The notes below the pieces were generated by a model. The model was not told the origin of the DNA and did not search any database. It worked only from the letters and a program-made list of their open reading frames with translations. Position numbers and translations under genes: made by a program. Below, one piece after another: positions 1 to 9,086 of a stretch of 64,000 nucleotides of DNA. The DNA is from Dyella japonica A8. Its GTDB lineage: Bacteria; Pseudomonadota; Gammaproteobacteria; Xanthomonadales; Rhodanobacteraceae. Positions within the stretch are counted from its first letter, which is position 1; every line of letters starts with the position of its first letter. Location: NCBI RefSeq assembly GCF_000725385.1, contig NZ_CP008884.1, positions 310,001 through 374,000 of the forward strand, read 5' to 3'.

Positions 1-298
1 CATCGTTGTAAGCATAAGTGAATATAGCGGGTTTTCCTGCAGGAATTGTTCGAGCAACTCCATCATGAGAATCACCCTTGCCTTGAATAGCAGTGGTTGT
101 GAAGGTAGCAAGACGAGTTCCATTCCTGCTTGGCGCACAAGACTCGTTGTCAAAGTTCTGAACGAGAATCGTTGCTCCGTGGTCAAGTCCAGCAGCAGCG
201 AAATTGGCCTCAGCAACTGGACCGCTCGTGGGCGCCACAAAGTGATCGGCGCAACCAGCGAGTAGGATCAGCGTTCCAAACAGTATTGCCATCTTCAT
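1..298 (-). CDS. Partial lipoprotein, function unknown (runs off left edge)
   Basis: An open frame of 99 codons starts with ATG at 298 and runs off the window, so the C-terminus is missing. It opens MKMAILFGTLILLAGCADHF: a short hydrophobic signal ending in the lipobox LAGC, so the product should be lipidated on that cysteine and anchored in an envelope membrane. The mature part contains a second cysteine in a FDNESC context. I do not recognise the family. It heads a minus-strand series of small exported proteins divided by short palindromes. Coding strand and lipobox are seen; envelope location is inferred. Confidence 0.6.
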   Translation of the reverse strand, partial: MKMAILFGTLILLAGCADHFVAPTSGPVAEANFAAAGLDHGATILVQNFDNESCAPSRNGTRLATFTTTAIQGKGDSHDGVARTIPAGKPAIFTYAYND

Positions 299-380
299 TT
301 GCGACTCCGGTATCGAGTTTTGGCATCTAGCTTGTTGAATGGAACTCGCGTTTCGTCAACATTCTGATCATTGTTCACCG

Positions 381-410
381 AATGTTCGCTTTGGGTCGAA
401 AGCAGACCAT
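381..410 (+). repeat. Short palindromic repeat, island family copy 1
   Basis: Copy of the family whose best members have 10-base arms TGTCCGCTTT and AAAGCGGACA around a GGGTCG loop. This copy has TTCGC in the left arm and GCAGAC in the right. Confidence 0.75.
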
Positions 411-428
411 CTCGAATATACCTTCCGC

Positions 429-758
429 TCACGCCGAAGGTGTCGAATCGATGCTATATCCACCCAGAGAGCTAAGCTTGTGAACGAGCAAATCGATGAT
501 CTTCTGATTGTCCGCACTGATATAAATTTCGCCTGAATCTGAATCCATGATCAGGCATACCTTTTCGCCAGCGAGAAGAAAGACCTCGTAAAACTCTCCA
601 AATGCCACTTGGCCTCCGTGCGCGCCAGGCGCCAGCCCCAGCCGTCCGAAGTCCTCTTTGAGCTTTTTGTAAGGGACATGGACGTCATCTGTAACAAAGA
701 AGAGGAACGCTCGATCACCGGTGTCCCGGGTATAGCCAGTGACAGTCGGTCCAGTCAC
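429..758 (-). CDS. Hypothetical protein, 109 aa
   Basis: I place the start at GTG 758 because AAAGGAG lies seven bases before it. Longer reading frames would run through a palindromic repeat at 787-814 and into the next gene. The product is a small soluble protein with no signal peptide, containing GDRAFLFFVTDDVHVPYKKL and ending with a segment on residues or ligands unknown. I recognise no family. It lies 68 bases after the next upstream gene (826-1713), same strand, with a palindrome between them. Confidence 0.55.
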   Translation of the reverse strand: MTGPTVTGYTRDTGDRAFLFFVTDDVHVPYKKLKEDFGRLGLAPGAHGGQVAFGEFYEVFLLAGEKVCLIMDSDSGEIYISADNQKIIDLLVHKLSSLGGYSIDSTPSA

Positions 759-786
759 GGTCGAGCTCCTTTCAAAATTAGTGAAG

Positions 787-814
787 ATGCCCGCTATGGG
801 TCGAAAGGGGACGC
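787..814 (+). repeat. Short palindromic repeat, island family copy 2
   Basis: Reads CCGCTATGGGTCGAAAGG; the right arm is GGGGAC, an imperfect match. It sits between two minus-strand genes. Confidence 0.65.
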
Positions 815-825
815 CATACAGACCG

Positions 826-1713
826 CTAGAGCCTTGAATCCCGCTTGGCACTTTGAATGGCTGCGCGAATCGCATCAGGCTCTCCTTCCGCAACCACCTG
901 GATCGCCGCCCCATCCGGGAATGCCATCGCGGCGTAGTAGTTCACGCCCGTATCACTGGTTTCCCCATGGACATCACACATCCTGACTCCTCCCGTCTGG
1001 CTGTATCGAGGCTCTGACGCACTCCTTCCTTCAAAGAACTTGGTGGCGGCAAGTCCGCATATCTCGCCGTTTCCAAGCTTGTCTTCTTCCAGCTTGTTGG
1101 GAAGTGCCATCAGGAGGATAAAGGGCTGGTGCCAATCCGGGCCACCGTTTGCGCTATACATCAATGCGCCGGAGTTTTCCCTCACGAGCTGCAATCCCGG
1201 GGCATCGACTTTCATGCCGAACACGGTTTCCGGATCGGGTGTCCTTCCATCCCACACGATGGTGGAAAGAACCGACTTCAGTTCCTCGAACTTCTTCGGG
1301 TCATTTCCTTGATAGCTGACCATAACGTCCAGATGCTGCTTGCCCTTTTCGACATTCAGCCACCACCCATCCCAGGTCCGGCCATCCCCCCGCGTTCGAC
1401 GATGCAATATTCCATCCAGCGTGTCGCCATGAAACGTCGTGACGGGCTCGGGGTAGGTTTGCTCCAGAGCCTCCTCACTCTCTCTGGGGAGGTCCGTTGA
1501 ACTCACGGATACGGTGATGGTTATTGTCCGGTCGCTGCTCCGGAACATCGCTCCAAAGGGTGGCGGGCTCACGCCCTTGGGCAGGGCAAGCTTCACGCCC
1601 ATACCGGGAATCTCGTACATCGCATTCTTGGGGACTGGCCTCACCATGAAGCCGTATGCAGCCAAAGCCGCGACCAGCGACGCGCCTGCGACAACCAGTA
1701 GATATCTCCGCAT
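826..1713 (-). CDS. Membrane-anchored or exported protein of unknown function, 295 aa
   Basis: Starts MRRYLLVVAGASLVAALAAY, a single hydrophobic segment that is either a signal peptide or an N-terminal anchor; the remaining 270 residues are polar and should lie in the periplasm. The start ATG at 1713 follows AGGGGAA at good distance. The body has no enzyme motif I can name; it mixes beta-rich stretches (DRTITITVSVSSTDL) with a C-terminal alanine-rich helix. Neighbours are unrelated small exported proteins. Function unknown. Confidence 0.7.
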   Translation of the reverse strand: MRRYLLVVAGASLVAALAAYGFMVRPVPKNAMYEIPGMGVKLALPKGVSPPPFGAMFRSSDRTITITVSVSSTDLPRESEEALEQTYPEPVTTFHGDTLDGILHRRTRGDGRTWDGWWLNVEKGKQHLDVMVSYQGNDPKKFEELKSVLSTIVWDGRTPDPETVFGMKVDAPGLQLVRENSGALMYSANGGPDWHQPFILLMALPNKLEEDKLGNGEICGLAATKFFEGRSASEPRYSQTGGVRMCDVHGETSDTGVNYYAAMAFPDGAAIQVVAEGEPDAIRAAIQSAKRDSRL

Positions 1714-1820
1714 CCATTTCCCCTGTTTGTTTGACTCTATAGCCGACCCGGGAAGCTATCGTTTGCTCGTACACGGGTACCAACCAAGTTACTTCCGTGA
1801 TTAGTTTCACCGTTTGCCAG

Positions 1821-1850
1821 AATGTCCGCTATGGGTCGGAAGCGGACGTC
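1821..1850 (+). repeat. Short palindromic repeat, island family copy 3
   Basis: AATGTCCGCTATGGGTCGGA followed by AGCGGACGT; near-consensus, between two minus-strand genes. Confidence 0.8.
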
Positions 1851-1866
1851 GTGGACGTGCTTGTCC

Positions 1867-2262
1867 TTACGCACCGGGACCGTGCAGATATCTAGATAGC
1901 AGTAACCAAGCCATCGCAAGAAATGCAAGCCACGTAAGGGGCATTCCGATTTCGCGCCCCACCGACACGCCGCTTTTGCGCGAAAGGCCAATGGCATGCA
2001 CAACGCGCGCAAAAATGAATGTTCCGCCGCAACCATGTAGAACCATCGGGCCAGCACCTCCAATTTCGAGCATTAGGAGTGCCAGCAAGCCCATTGGAAG
2101 GTATTCGACAGCATTGCCATGTGCTCGAATTCTTTGGCGTAACTCCATGTCGCCACCGTCACCCAATCCGACGCGGACTTTCCATCGACGCAAAACGACG
2201 CGAAACGATAGAACGACAATGAGGATCAGCGAAATCCCGACATATAAGCTAGAAATTCTCAT
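1867..2262 (-). CDS. MAPEG-family membrane protein, 131 aa
   Basis: The family (membrane-associated proteins in eicosanoid and glutathione metabolism) has four transmembrane helices and about 130 residues, matching this product. The signature region is clear: RQRIRAHGNAVEYLPMGLL in the middle, followed by a helix and then RVVHAIGLSRK, the usual conserved arginine/asparagine/glutamate and second-loop elements. Start ATG 2262 has AAGGGC upstream; longer frames would read through the palindrome at 2291-2316. Bacterial members are mostly uncharacterised, so a glutathione-linked role is family knowledge, not shown here. Confidence 0.85.
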   Translation of the reverse strand: MRISSLYVGISLILIVVLSFRVVLRRWKVRVGLGDGGDMELRQRIRAHGNAVEYLPMGLLALLMLEIGGAGPMVLHGCGGTFIFARVVHAIGLSRKSGVSVGREIGMPLTWLAFLAMAWLLLSRYLHGPGA

Positions 2263-2290
2263 CGTGCCCTTAATCCATGGGTTCAATTTA

Positions 2291-2316
2291 GGTCCGCTAT
2301 GGGTCGAAAGCGGACG
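2291..2316 (+). repeat. Short palindromic repeat, island family copy 4
   Basis: GGTCCGCTATGGGTCGAAAG followed by CGGACG; lies 29 bases before the start of the MAPEG gene. Confidence 0.75.
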
Positions 2317-2351
2317 GCTCCAGATCCCATCCACAATACCAACTCGCGATA

Positions 2352-3782
2352 CTAGTTGATGGGCGAAACTACATATCGTGTGGTTTGGAAGGCGCAAACC
2401 TGACTCGGACCATGCGCGTTGATCTGCCAAACCTCGGCCGATGGATTGTCGGGTCCGTCGGACAGTTCAACATAGGTCCTTCCAGCGTATTTCGAGAGCT
2501 TCGCGTTTCCCAATCCTTGCGGGAGCTTGTCGCCAATGTCCTGGTTGGCGGGAGCTCCGGGGTCGCCCACACCGTGAGCATCGATGTATACAGGGAATGA
2601 CTGACTGTCCTTCGCAGTCCCGCAGCCCGCCTGTGAATCACCGAACTTGTAGGACACAATTCCCACACGCTGGGCATGGCCGCTATTGTTGAGATCGACG
2701 TCGCCGGTTTGATCTAGTGAATAGGTGACGGTGCCGCCAAGGAAGAAAAATCTTAGCTGTGTCGCTTCGTCGCCTTCCCCCCGGGAAGGGTTGCCAAAAT
2801 TTTCCTTGAGCCGTCCCGATAGAGAAAATGATTCTTTTGGGGACGGTTTACCAAGGTTCAAATGCTCTTGCCTTCCCGCCAACATCGCATGACAAACCGC
2901 GTCATCATGACTAGCGATGATGCTTCTTTCGCGCTGTGCGACAAGTTCTCCGTGACAGGTGGCGACAAGGTCACCGTTCCTGTCGACGAGCGACAGATAG
3001 AACGAAGTGCTCCCTTCGGCAGCGGTCATGATCATTGGCTGACCAAGTACGGAGACAAGGGTTTCGTCATTGCCAAAGCCCCAATGTTCTTCACCCGTGT
3101 TGTAGGGGTCGCGATCCGCTTTGTCTTTAGGGGTAAGTAGCGATGTCATGTCGCCACTGAGTACCGTAGTCTCAAAGGCGTGGCACGTCCCGCCCCAATC
3201 AGCAGTGACGACCGCCAATGACCTGCCGCCCGATATGACGTGGGCTACTTGGGGCGTCGCCGCTGCTGGCTGTCCGGGAAGGTCGAATCGCCTGCCGACT
3301 TCGGGATCCAGCTCTTCGCTTGGCGGGTTCGGAAGTTTGCCGTGGGCGTGGTCGCTGTTGAGGACATCTTCTGCCGCCTGACAGAGGGCATTTGCATTGG
3401 GGGGAAGAGGAACGTACGGATCACCCTCGACTTTCACACGTGCCTTGTCCACCCATCCGGTGGAGACCTGCTTCTGGCCGTGAAACCGTACATACGAGTA
3501 ATCGCCGCAGGTAGTGACCAGGTCAACCGGATCACCAGAAATGAGGTAGTCCGCGCCCGGTGTCGAGGTGTCCTTGTGAAGTGGGGTGTCACGATTGATA
3601 TGCAACACGAGATGCTCTTTCGACTCTCCCGTGATTCGCGCTGGCGTTACGGTGCGTTGGCCCGGTGCAATCCAGTTGGGATTGCATTCGGCCTCTTCCG
3701 CCTTGGAAGGCAATGGCCAAATGGAGGAGAGTGCAAAAAGCGCAATGAGTGGTACTGAAACGAACCCAGACAGAATTCGCAC
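2352..3782 (-). CDS. Exported protein with SH3-like domain, 476 aa
   Basis: Starts with GTG at 3782, preceded by AGGGAGG eight bases earlier. Residues 1-28 form a classic signal peptide ending SKA-EEAE. Residues about 70-115 look like a bacterial SH3-type domain (GDPVDLV, YSYVRFHGQ, GWVDKARVKV), a fold often used for binding cell-wall or protein ligands. The C-terminal 300 residues are beta-rich with several cysteines and no recognised catalytic motif. Probably periplasmic. Gene is monocistronic-looking, with unrelated neighbours. The SH3 call is by pattern only. Confidence 0.7.
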   Translation of the reverse strand: MRILSGFVSVPLIALFALSSIWPLPSKAEEAECNPNWIAPGQRTVTPARITGESKEHLVLHINRDTPLHKDTSTPGADYLISGDPVDLVTTCGDYSYVRFHGQKQVSTGWVDKARVKVEGDPYVPLPPNANALCQAAEDVLNSDHAHGKLPNPPSEELDPEVGRRFDLPGQPAAATPQVAHVISGGRSLAVVTADWGGTCHAFETTVLSGDMTSLLTPKDKADRDPYNTGEEHWGFGNDETLVSVLGQPMIMTAAEGSTSFYLSLVDRNGDLVATCHGELVAQRERSIIASHDDAVCHAMLAGRQEHLNLGKPSPKESFSLSGRLKENFGNPSRGEGDEATQLRFFFLGGTVTYSLDQTGDVDLNNSGHAQRVGIVSYKFGDSQAGCGTAKDSQSFPVYIDAHGVGDPGAPANQDIGDKLPQGLGNAKLSKYAGRTYVELSDGPDNPSAEVWQINAHGPSQVCAFQTTRYVVSPIN

Positions 3783-3919
3783 GCCTCGACCCTCCCTGTG
3801 GAAGCCACCAAGCTAAGCCCTATTTCTAGCAGCGGAATGACGGACGTGAGGCGGCGAGAGCTAGCCCTGTTCCCAATGCATGGCACGACCGCCCCCTCTT
3901 TTTGTCGTCCCGTCCGTTA

Positions 3920-3946
3920 GGTGCGCTTTGGGCCGAAAGCGGACCT
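3920..3946 (+). repeat. Short palindromic repeat, island family copy 5
   Basis: GTGCGCTTTGGGCCGAAAGC then GGAC; touches the stop codon of the DUF998-like gene on the minus strand. Confidence 0.65.
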
Positions 3947-4614
3947 CAAGCCGCGTCATCCGCAACGTCGCGGCTTCTCCGAACCATCACGCTGATGCCG
4001 GCGAGCCAGAGACTCCACGTGAAGAACAGCAGGCGCTGGATGATGCCGTAGACCGGCTTTTCGAGCTTCCAGAGCCAACTGTGAAAATCCAGCACGCTCA
4101 GGTTCGCGATGATCGCCAGCCAAAGCAGCACACCCATCGTCCACGAGAACGGCACGAGTGCGCGCGGTATCTTTTCGCGACGCCACGTAAGGGCGAGCAC
4201 CCAGGGGGCCTGGTAGCCAATGAATTCGGACAATCCAAAAACGCCATGCAGCGGGTGCGGATAGGCGAAGATGCCGACGCCAGCGCACGATATCGCCATG
4301 CATCCGGTCAGGTAAGCCGCCGCCGATGATCGCCCCCGCCTGGCCGAAACGTCCGCAAGGCCCCAGGCAAACAGCAACACGCAGATCGCGACGACGCAAA
4401 GCATGGCCGCGAAGGGAAGCCTGGCGGGGGAATCCATTTCGCCGATTTCGCTGATGGTTTGCCTGACCCCGTCGTATCCCGGCACCAGCGACGGGAGCAA
4501 CACGAACCCCGCCCACAGCACGAGTGCGGCGATCACGCCGCAGGAAAGCCGAAAGCGCAGCGGCAGGTACGGTGTGCTTTCAGGGCGGTGCAGCCCCTTC
4601 ATGGAACGGGACAT
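3946..4614 (-). CDS. DUF998-type integral membrane protein, 222 aa
   Basis: Six hydrophobic helices are evident, beginning with CGVIAALVLWAGFVLLPSLV and followed by the DUF998 hallmark GYDGVRQTISEIGEMDSP. Start chosen at ATG 4614 because GAGGAGG lies upstream; a longer frame would add an unlikely cysteine-rich N-terminus. The family is a set of multipass proteins of unknown biochemistry found widely in bacteria. Inner membrane location follows from the helices. No operon partner: the next gene downstream is separated by a palindromic repeat. Confidence 0.8.
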   Translation of the reverse strand: MSRSMKGLHRPESTPYLPLRFRLSCGVIAALVLWAGFVLLPSLVPGYDGVRQTISEIGEMDSPARLPFAAMLCVVAICVLLFAWGLADVSARRGRSSAAAYLTGCMAISCAGVGIFAYPHPLHGVFGLSEFIGYQAPWVLALTWRREKIPRALVPFSWTMGVLLWLAIIANLSVLDFHSWLWKLEKPVYGIIQRLLFFTWSLWLAGISVMVRRSRDVADDAA

Positions 4615-4765
4615 CGATGCAAACCTCCTCAGGTGGAGAACCACACCCATCCACACAGCCCAGGGTGTCGCCGCATGGCATCCGCCAGCATCCAGCGGCA
4701 TGCCTGCGCCGGCTCGCCAGCAAGCATGGCTCTCAACGCCAGCTCATGGGCAGCCCGCACGGATG

Positions 4766-5020
4766 CTATTCACTGAACGTGTGATTCGGAAACCATACGC
4801 CACGCACGATGATCGGCCCGGCGTTGGGAGCTACGTGGTGCGGCTCCAGCTGGGAGTGGGTGATGCCGGTCACGATGGCCATCACCAGTTCGCCTTCCCT
4901 GGGATAGCCGAAGTCACGCAAAAGACACTCTGCATCCATCATGGAACGTGCGGTCACGCCATAACCGAGTCCATGGTCGGTGTGAAACCAGAACGGCGTC
5001 AACATCGGATGATGTTCCAT
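4766..5020 (-). CDS. Hypothetical protein, 84 aa
   Basis: Small soluble protein starting MEHHPMLTPFWFHTDHGLGY. It is rich in histidine and aromatic residues, with motifs GYGVTARSMMDAECLL and GVWFPNHTF. No signal peptide or membrane segment, and the start has only a weak purine stretch, so the second methionine (residue 6) is an alternative. I do not recognise a named family. The codon pattern is GC-rich at third positions, supporting a real gene. Confidence 0.6.
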   Translation of the reverse strand: MEHHPMLTPFWFHTDHGLGYGVTARSMMDAECLLRDFGYPREGELVMAIVTGITHSQLEPHHVAPNAGPIIVRGVWFPNHTFSE

Positions 5021-5165
5021 ATCTCTCTATGCACCCGCGCGAAGGAGCTGGAGTGAGTCCGATTCAACTCGCATCGACGCCCGGGCGCAAGCATGGGCAG
5101 CGCAGACGGTGGTGGCGCTCACGCGCTTGTGCGGGCATGCCCCCGTCCCTCGCCGCGAGCGCCCG

Positions 5166-7454
5166 CTAACTGCCGCTGGCCGACGTCGACACCAAGGCCT
5201 TGAAGCGCGGATCGTCGCGCAGCGGATCCCACACGGGATCCAGCCGGAGCAGCGCGCTCGACAGGATGGCGCCCGTGGGCATGGACAGCAGGCGCTCCAG
5301 CAGGGCAATGGATTTATCGTGCTGGCCGACCAGCATGTACAGCTGCGCCTGGTGCTCGAGCATGTCCGCCCCGGTGAGGGCATCCTCGGTGATCGGCATG
5401 AGGGCAACGGCACGATCGCCTTCCGCCAGGGCTTCGGCTTTTCGCCCAAGTCCGGCATAGGCGAAGCCCAGCGCAAGATGCAGGTCGGCATCATCCGGAC
5501 GCTCGATGAGGGCGGCACGCGTGCGCTCCGCCACCTCGCCGAAGGTCGTTGCCGCCTTGGCCGTGTCGCCCGCGCCCTGCAAAGCCCACGCCAGATACAG
5601 GCGCCGCGGCAGGACGATGTTGTCCGGATCGTCCCAGTTCTCCGCCTTGTCCGACTCGGCGACCTTGATGGCTCCAGCATAGTCGTGCACCAGCGTGCGC
5701 TCGAAATACATGCCCATGACGTTGCTGGTGTAGGCGTCGCTGCCCGGCGTAAGCGCTGCCAGCGCGGCGCGCAACGGTGCCGGGTCGCCCTTCCACATCA
5801 TCAGGTTGAACACCTGGGCCATGTGTTCGCCGGTCGGGTTGCGGCTCAATGCAAGCGCGGTCGCGTAGGCCTTGTCGGCATCGGCATAGCGACGCAGGCT
5901 CTGATAGGTCACGCCGAGCTGGTTGAAGGCAAATTCACTGTGCGGATCGAGCAGGGTCGCCGCGTGGAAGCGCGCCACCGCCTCGTCCCAGTGACCCTGG
6001 CGCCGCGCGATGGCGGCGATGAGCAGCTCGACTGCCGCACTGCTGGGCATGGCCTGCCGCGCCATTTCCAGCTGGGCGATAGCGCCGGCGTAGTCGCGAT
6101 GCCCCCAGTAGTCATACAAGCCCATCGCGTAATGGGCCTGGCCAAGATTCGGCTGCAATGCCAGGGCGCGGTCGGCGGCGGCTTTCGCCTCGGCCAGTCG
6201 CGTGTTCGTACGGTCGGGGCCAAAGAAATACAGCTGCATGTGGGCACGCGCCAAGGCCGCCGCCGCCAGCGCAAAGTCGGGATCCCTGGCGAGCGCCTGC
6301 TGATACAGCGCGATGGCCTGCGGCGCCTCCGACGAGGACAGCGACGGGTCATCGTAGGCGCGGTTGGCGTGCATGCCCGCCTTCAGGTACAGGTCGTAGG
6401 CCTGCGCGTTGGACGTGGGCACCTTGTCGATGCGCGCGGTTTCGGCCGAGGTGAGCTGCACTTTCAGCGCCTCCGCCACGTTCTGCGCGACCTCGCCTTC
6501 CACGTTGAATACATTGTCCAGCGTGCGCGTATACGCCTTGGCCCACAGGTGGTTGCCGCTGGTGGCATCGATCAGCTGCACGTTGATCAACACCTGGTTG
6601 CCGACCTTCTGCACGGTGCCCTCAAGCAGCGTCGCCACACCAAGCTGGTGCGCAATCGTCCGCACATCCTCGGGATGGCTCGGGTATTTTTCCGTCGAGG
6701 TGCGCGAAATCACCTTGAGCCCGCCAATACCCACCAGCTGGGTGAGGATCATGTCCTGCATGCCGCTGGCGAAATAGGCGTTGCCCTGATCGGTGCTGAG
6801 ATTCTCGAACGGCAGCACGGCGATGGACTTCAGATCGACCGCCGCCGCCGTGTCCGCGTGGTGACGCGCGATGGCGTGCCAGCCGAACCACGCGGCCGCC
6901 ACCACCAGCAATGCCGCGATCGTGGCAAGCAGCCCCCTCCCCAGCCGACGCGTCTTGCCGGGCAGCGAAGGTGCGGCCTCGGTGGCGGCCTCGGCGGCGA
7001 CGGTGACAGCGGGCGGCGTGACAACCGGTGGCGCGGCCACCTTGGCGGAGGCCAGCACCGGCACGAATGCCAGCGCCGCGTCGGCCAGCACGCGTTCGCC
7101 CATCAACTCCTCGCGCGACCCGGCGCATCGCACCTGGGCGTCAAGGCGAAAGCCGACGCCATGCACGGTATGCAGATAACGGCTTTCTTCTGCGCTCTCG
7201 CCGAGCGCATGGCGCAGCACCGCGATCACGCGGCTGAGCACACCGGGCGTCACATGGGTATGCCCCCAGACCTCGTCGAGAATCTCATCACGACCCAATA
7301 CGCGGCCTGGCTCGCGTGCCAGCAGCACGAGCACGGCGAATGCCTTGCGTTCGAGCCCGACCTCTTCACCATCGACAAACAGGCGATGGCCCAGGGTATC
7401 GATCTCGACCGTACCGAACGCCATCCACGCAGCAGAGGCGGACTCGACGTCCAT
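5166..7454 (-). CDS. CadC-like winged-helix/TPR membrane regulator, 762 aa
   Basis: Residues about 10-107 form an OmpR/PhoB-type winged helix (ERKAFAVLVLLAREPG, DEILDEVWG, VSPG-like turn, TVHGVGFRL). A transmembrane helix follows near 172-192. After it comes the segment SIAVLPFENLSTDQGNAYFA, typical of a TolB-like domain in this class, then TPR repeats from about residue 360 to the end. By analogy with CadC, DNA binding is cytoplasmic and sensing is periplasmic, but no ligand is known. It is divergent from the cupin gene at 7663 across 208 bases, a plausible target. It is a paralogue of 13056-15065. Confidence 0.85.
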   Translation of the reverse strand: MDVESASAAWMAFGTVEIDTLGHRLFVDGEEVGLERKAFAVLVLLAREPGRVLGRDEILDEVWGHTHVTPGVLSRVIAVLRHALGESAEESRYLHTVHGVGFRLDAQVRCAGSREELMGERVLADAALAFVPVLASAKVAAPPVVTPPAVTVAAEAATEAAPSLPGKTRRLGRGLLATIAALLVVAAAWFGWHAIARHHADTAAAVDLKSIAVLPFENLSTDQGNAYFASGMQDMILTQLVGIGGLKVISRTSTEKYPSHPEDVRTIAHQLGVATLLEGTVQKVGNQVLINVQLIDATSGNHLWAKAYTRTLDNVFNVEGEVAQNVAEALKVQLTSAETARIDKVPTSNAQAYDLYLKAGMHANRAYDDPSLSSSEAPQAIALYQQALARDPDFALAAAALARAHMQLYFFGPDRTNTRLAEAKAAADRALALQPNLGQAHYAMGLYDYWGHRDYAGAIAQLEMARQAMPSSAAVELLIAAIARRQGHWDEAVARFHAATLLDPHSEFAFNQLGVTYQSLRRYADADKAYATALALSRNPTGEHMAQVFNLMMWKGDPAPLRAALAALTPGSDAYTSNVMGMYFERTLVHDYAGAIKVAESDKAENWDDPDNIVLPRRLYLAWALQGAGDTAKAATTFGEVAERTRAALIERPDDADLHLALGFAYAGLGRKAEALAEGDRAVALMPITEDALTGADMLEHQAQLYMLVGQHDKSIALLERLLSMPTGAILSSALLRLDPVWDPLRDDPRFKALVSTSASGS

Positions 7455-7662
7455 CTGTTGGACCTCCCTTGTCGCTCCGGTTCCCGGTCAGGTTACACCC
7501 ATCGTGTGGCGAGGCGCGGCATAGTTCAGGTGTGGATTTCGTTATGACAGCGCGGCTCTCCCACACCGTGCGAGCCGGGCGCCAGGCATGCCGTGAACGG
7601 CGCGTCCATGCCCGCCTGCCCGGGATGGACGGCCAGATCCCCTACCCCAAGAGGAACGATCC

Positions 7663-8070
7663 ATGCAGCTCATCCGCAACGGCTCCCTGCCTTCCACCCG
7701 GGGCCCGGCCGAGTACTTCACGGGAACCGTCCGCATCGATATGCCCTTCAGAGGGCTTGGCGAGGCGAGCCTCTCCGGCGGCATCGTCACCTTTGAACCC
7801 GGCGCCCGCAGCGCCTGGCACACGCATCCGCTGGGCCAGGTGCTGATCGTCACGGCCGGCAAGGGCTGGACGCAGTGCGAGGGTGAAGACATCGTCGAGA
7901 TCCAGGCCGGCGACATCATCATCTGCCCGCCGGGCCACAAGCACTGGCACGGCGCCACGCCCACCACGTCCATGACGCACGTGGCCGTGCAGGAGTCGGT
8001 GAACGGCGTGGCGGTGCACTGGCTGGAAAAGGTGCCCGACGAGGTCTACCTCAAAGGCCCGCGCACCTGA
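7663..8070 (+). CDS. Small cupin, hydroxynitrile-lyase-like, 135 aa
   Basis: Single cupin barrel with the two metal motifs visible: AWHTHPLGQVLIVTAGKGW (histidines of motif 1) and GDIIICPPGHKHWHGA (motif 2). The opening GPAEYFTGTVRIDMPF and the closing TSMTHVAVQES match the Granulicella-type manganese cupins that were shown to have R-hydroxynitrile lyase activity; most relatives have unknown physiological roles. ATG 7663 has AGAGGAA upstream. Cytoplasmic, no signal. Divergent from the CadC-like regulator. Fold is confident; the reaction is not. Confidence 0.8.
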   Translation: MQLIRNGSLPSTRGPAEYFTGTVRIDMPFRGLGEASLSGGIVTFEPGARSAWHTHPLGQVLIVTAGKGWTQCEGEDIVEIQAGDIIICPPGHKHWHGATPTTSMTHVAVQESVNGVAVHWLEKVPDEVYLKGPRT

Positions 8071-8163
8071 GCGCGTCGCGTGCCGCCGATGCCATGATCC
8101 TGACGGCACGCTTTCCCGGCCATCCATCCGTCCAGCTGTCTTGCCGATGCATTCGCAGAGGCT

Positions 8164-8700
8164 TCAAGGCCGCGCCACGCCGGCAGCGCCCTGCCCAGGG
8201 GTGTGTCTCGGCAGCATGGTCCCGTGCACAAGACCCTCTTCGCCGCTCTCCCCGATCAAGGCGGTGCTATCGAAGTGGTAGGTCAGCTTGTCGCCGTGCA
8301 CCTCGCCCTGGCCTTCCATGGTCACCACGGCGCCCTTGCTCAGCACGGCGATGCGATTCTCGTTGTCGTAGTCCAGGGTTTCCGCATCACCCTGGATAAG
8401 CCGGCCCTGCTCATCCAGCTCCTGGATGTGCGCAGGATGGCCGGTGACGACGGCGCGCGATATCTGCTGGGAAGCGTCGAAGTAAAGTTTGACGCTGTCC
8501 CCCGTGACGACAAGACTCCCCTGCGTCACCTTGACATGGCCTGTCAGGGTCGTCACGGAGTTGGGGCTGTCGTAGGCGTTGGTCACCTTGGCGACGGTGG
8601 TGATGGGCGCGTTGCGGTCCGCTTCCCTGGCAAGCGATGGCAGGGGAACTGACCACAGCCATAAAAGGGACATCCCCCAAACGCCTGCCCTCGATGCCAT
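8164..8700 (-). CDS. Orphan LptA-like periplasmic protein, 178 aa
   Basis: Starts at ATG 8700 with AAGGAGG upstream. Signal peptide of about 25 residues (ending SLA-READ), then the OstA/LptA beta-jellyroll pattern: VTTLTGHVKVTQGSLVVTGD, QGDAETLDYDNENRIAVL, KGAVVTMEGQGEVHGDKLTY. LptA bridges the inner and outer membrane parts of the LPS transport machine. The usual lptC-lptA-lptB cluster is absent here, so this is either a paralogue or an LptA-fold protein with another role. The arrangement as a single gene is seen; the role is inferred. Confidence 0.75.
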   Translation of the reverse strand: MASRAGVWGMSLLWLWSVPLPSLAREADRNAPITTVAKVTNAYDSPNSVTTLTGHVKVTQGSLVVTGDSVKLYFDASQQISRAVVTGHPAHIQELDEQGRLIQGDAETLDYDNENRIAVLSKGAVVTMEGQGEVHGDKLTYHFDSTALIGESGEEGLVHGTMLPRHTPGQGAAGVARP

Positions 8701-8861
8701 CACCGCCTCCTTGCTGGTGGGTGTGTCCGTTCCGCCGGGCGCATCAGCCCGCCTGCCGTTCCCGTACCGGCAACGGACCTTACCACCATCGCGAGCGGCG
8801 GCACTCACCGCCCCGGGGCGAACGTCACCGCGCTTCCACCGGCCCCGCGTCGTGGGGGCAT

Positions 8862-9086
8862 TCAGCCGCAGATACTGTGGCGGTGCTGGATGGCACTCAG
8901 CTGCTCAATGAACCAGCCGGCATCGGCATCGCTGACGTTCCTGCCCGCCGCATTGGCCCTCTCCGCGAAGGCCATGACCAGTTCGGTCTCGTCCGGATGG
9001 CTGGCTTTCATCTGCGGGATGGCGGCGTCGAGTTCGCTCAAGATCTCCTGGAGTTGTTCACGTGTGTAATAGCTCATATCAAACAT
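8862..9086 (-). CDS. Small hypothetical protein, 74 aa
   Basis: Predicted almost wholly helical and acidic: EQLQEILSELDAAIPQMKAS followed by ETELVMAFAERANAAG. No signal peptide. The alternative start at 9077 (residue 4, MSYYTREQ) is equally likely. Codon use fits a real gene. No family recognised. Confidence 0.5.
   Translation of the reverse strand: MFDMSYYTREQLQEILSELDAAIPQMKASHPDETELVMAFAERANAAGRNVSDADAGWFIEQLSAIQHRHSICG

Noticed and set aside
5109..7547. Very long plus-strand open frame opposite the CadC-like gene
   Set aside because: It is an antisense shadow of a GC-rich gene; its composition is Arg/Gly/His/Gln-rich with no domain, while the minus frame holds a complete winged helix.
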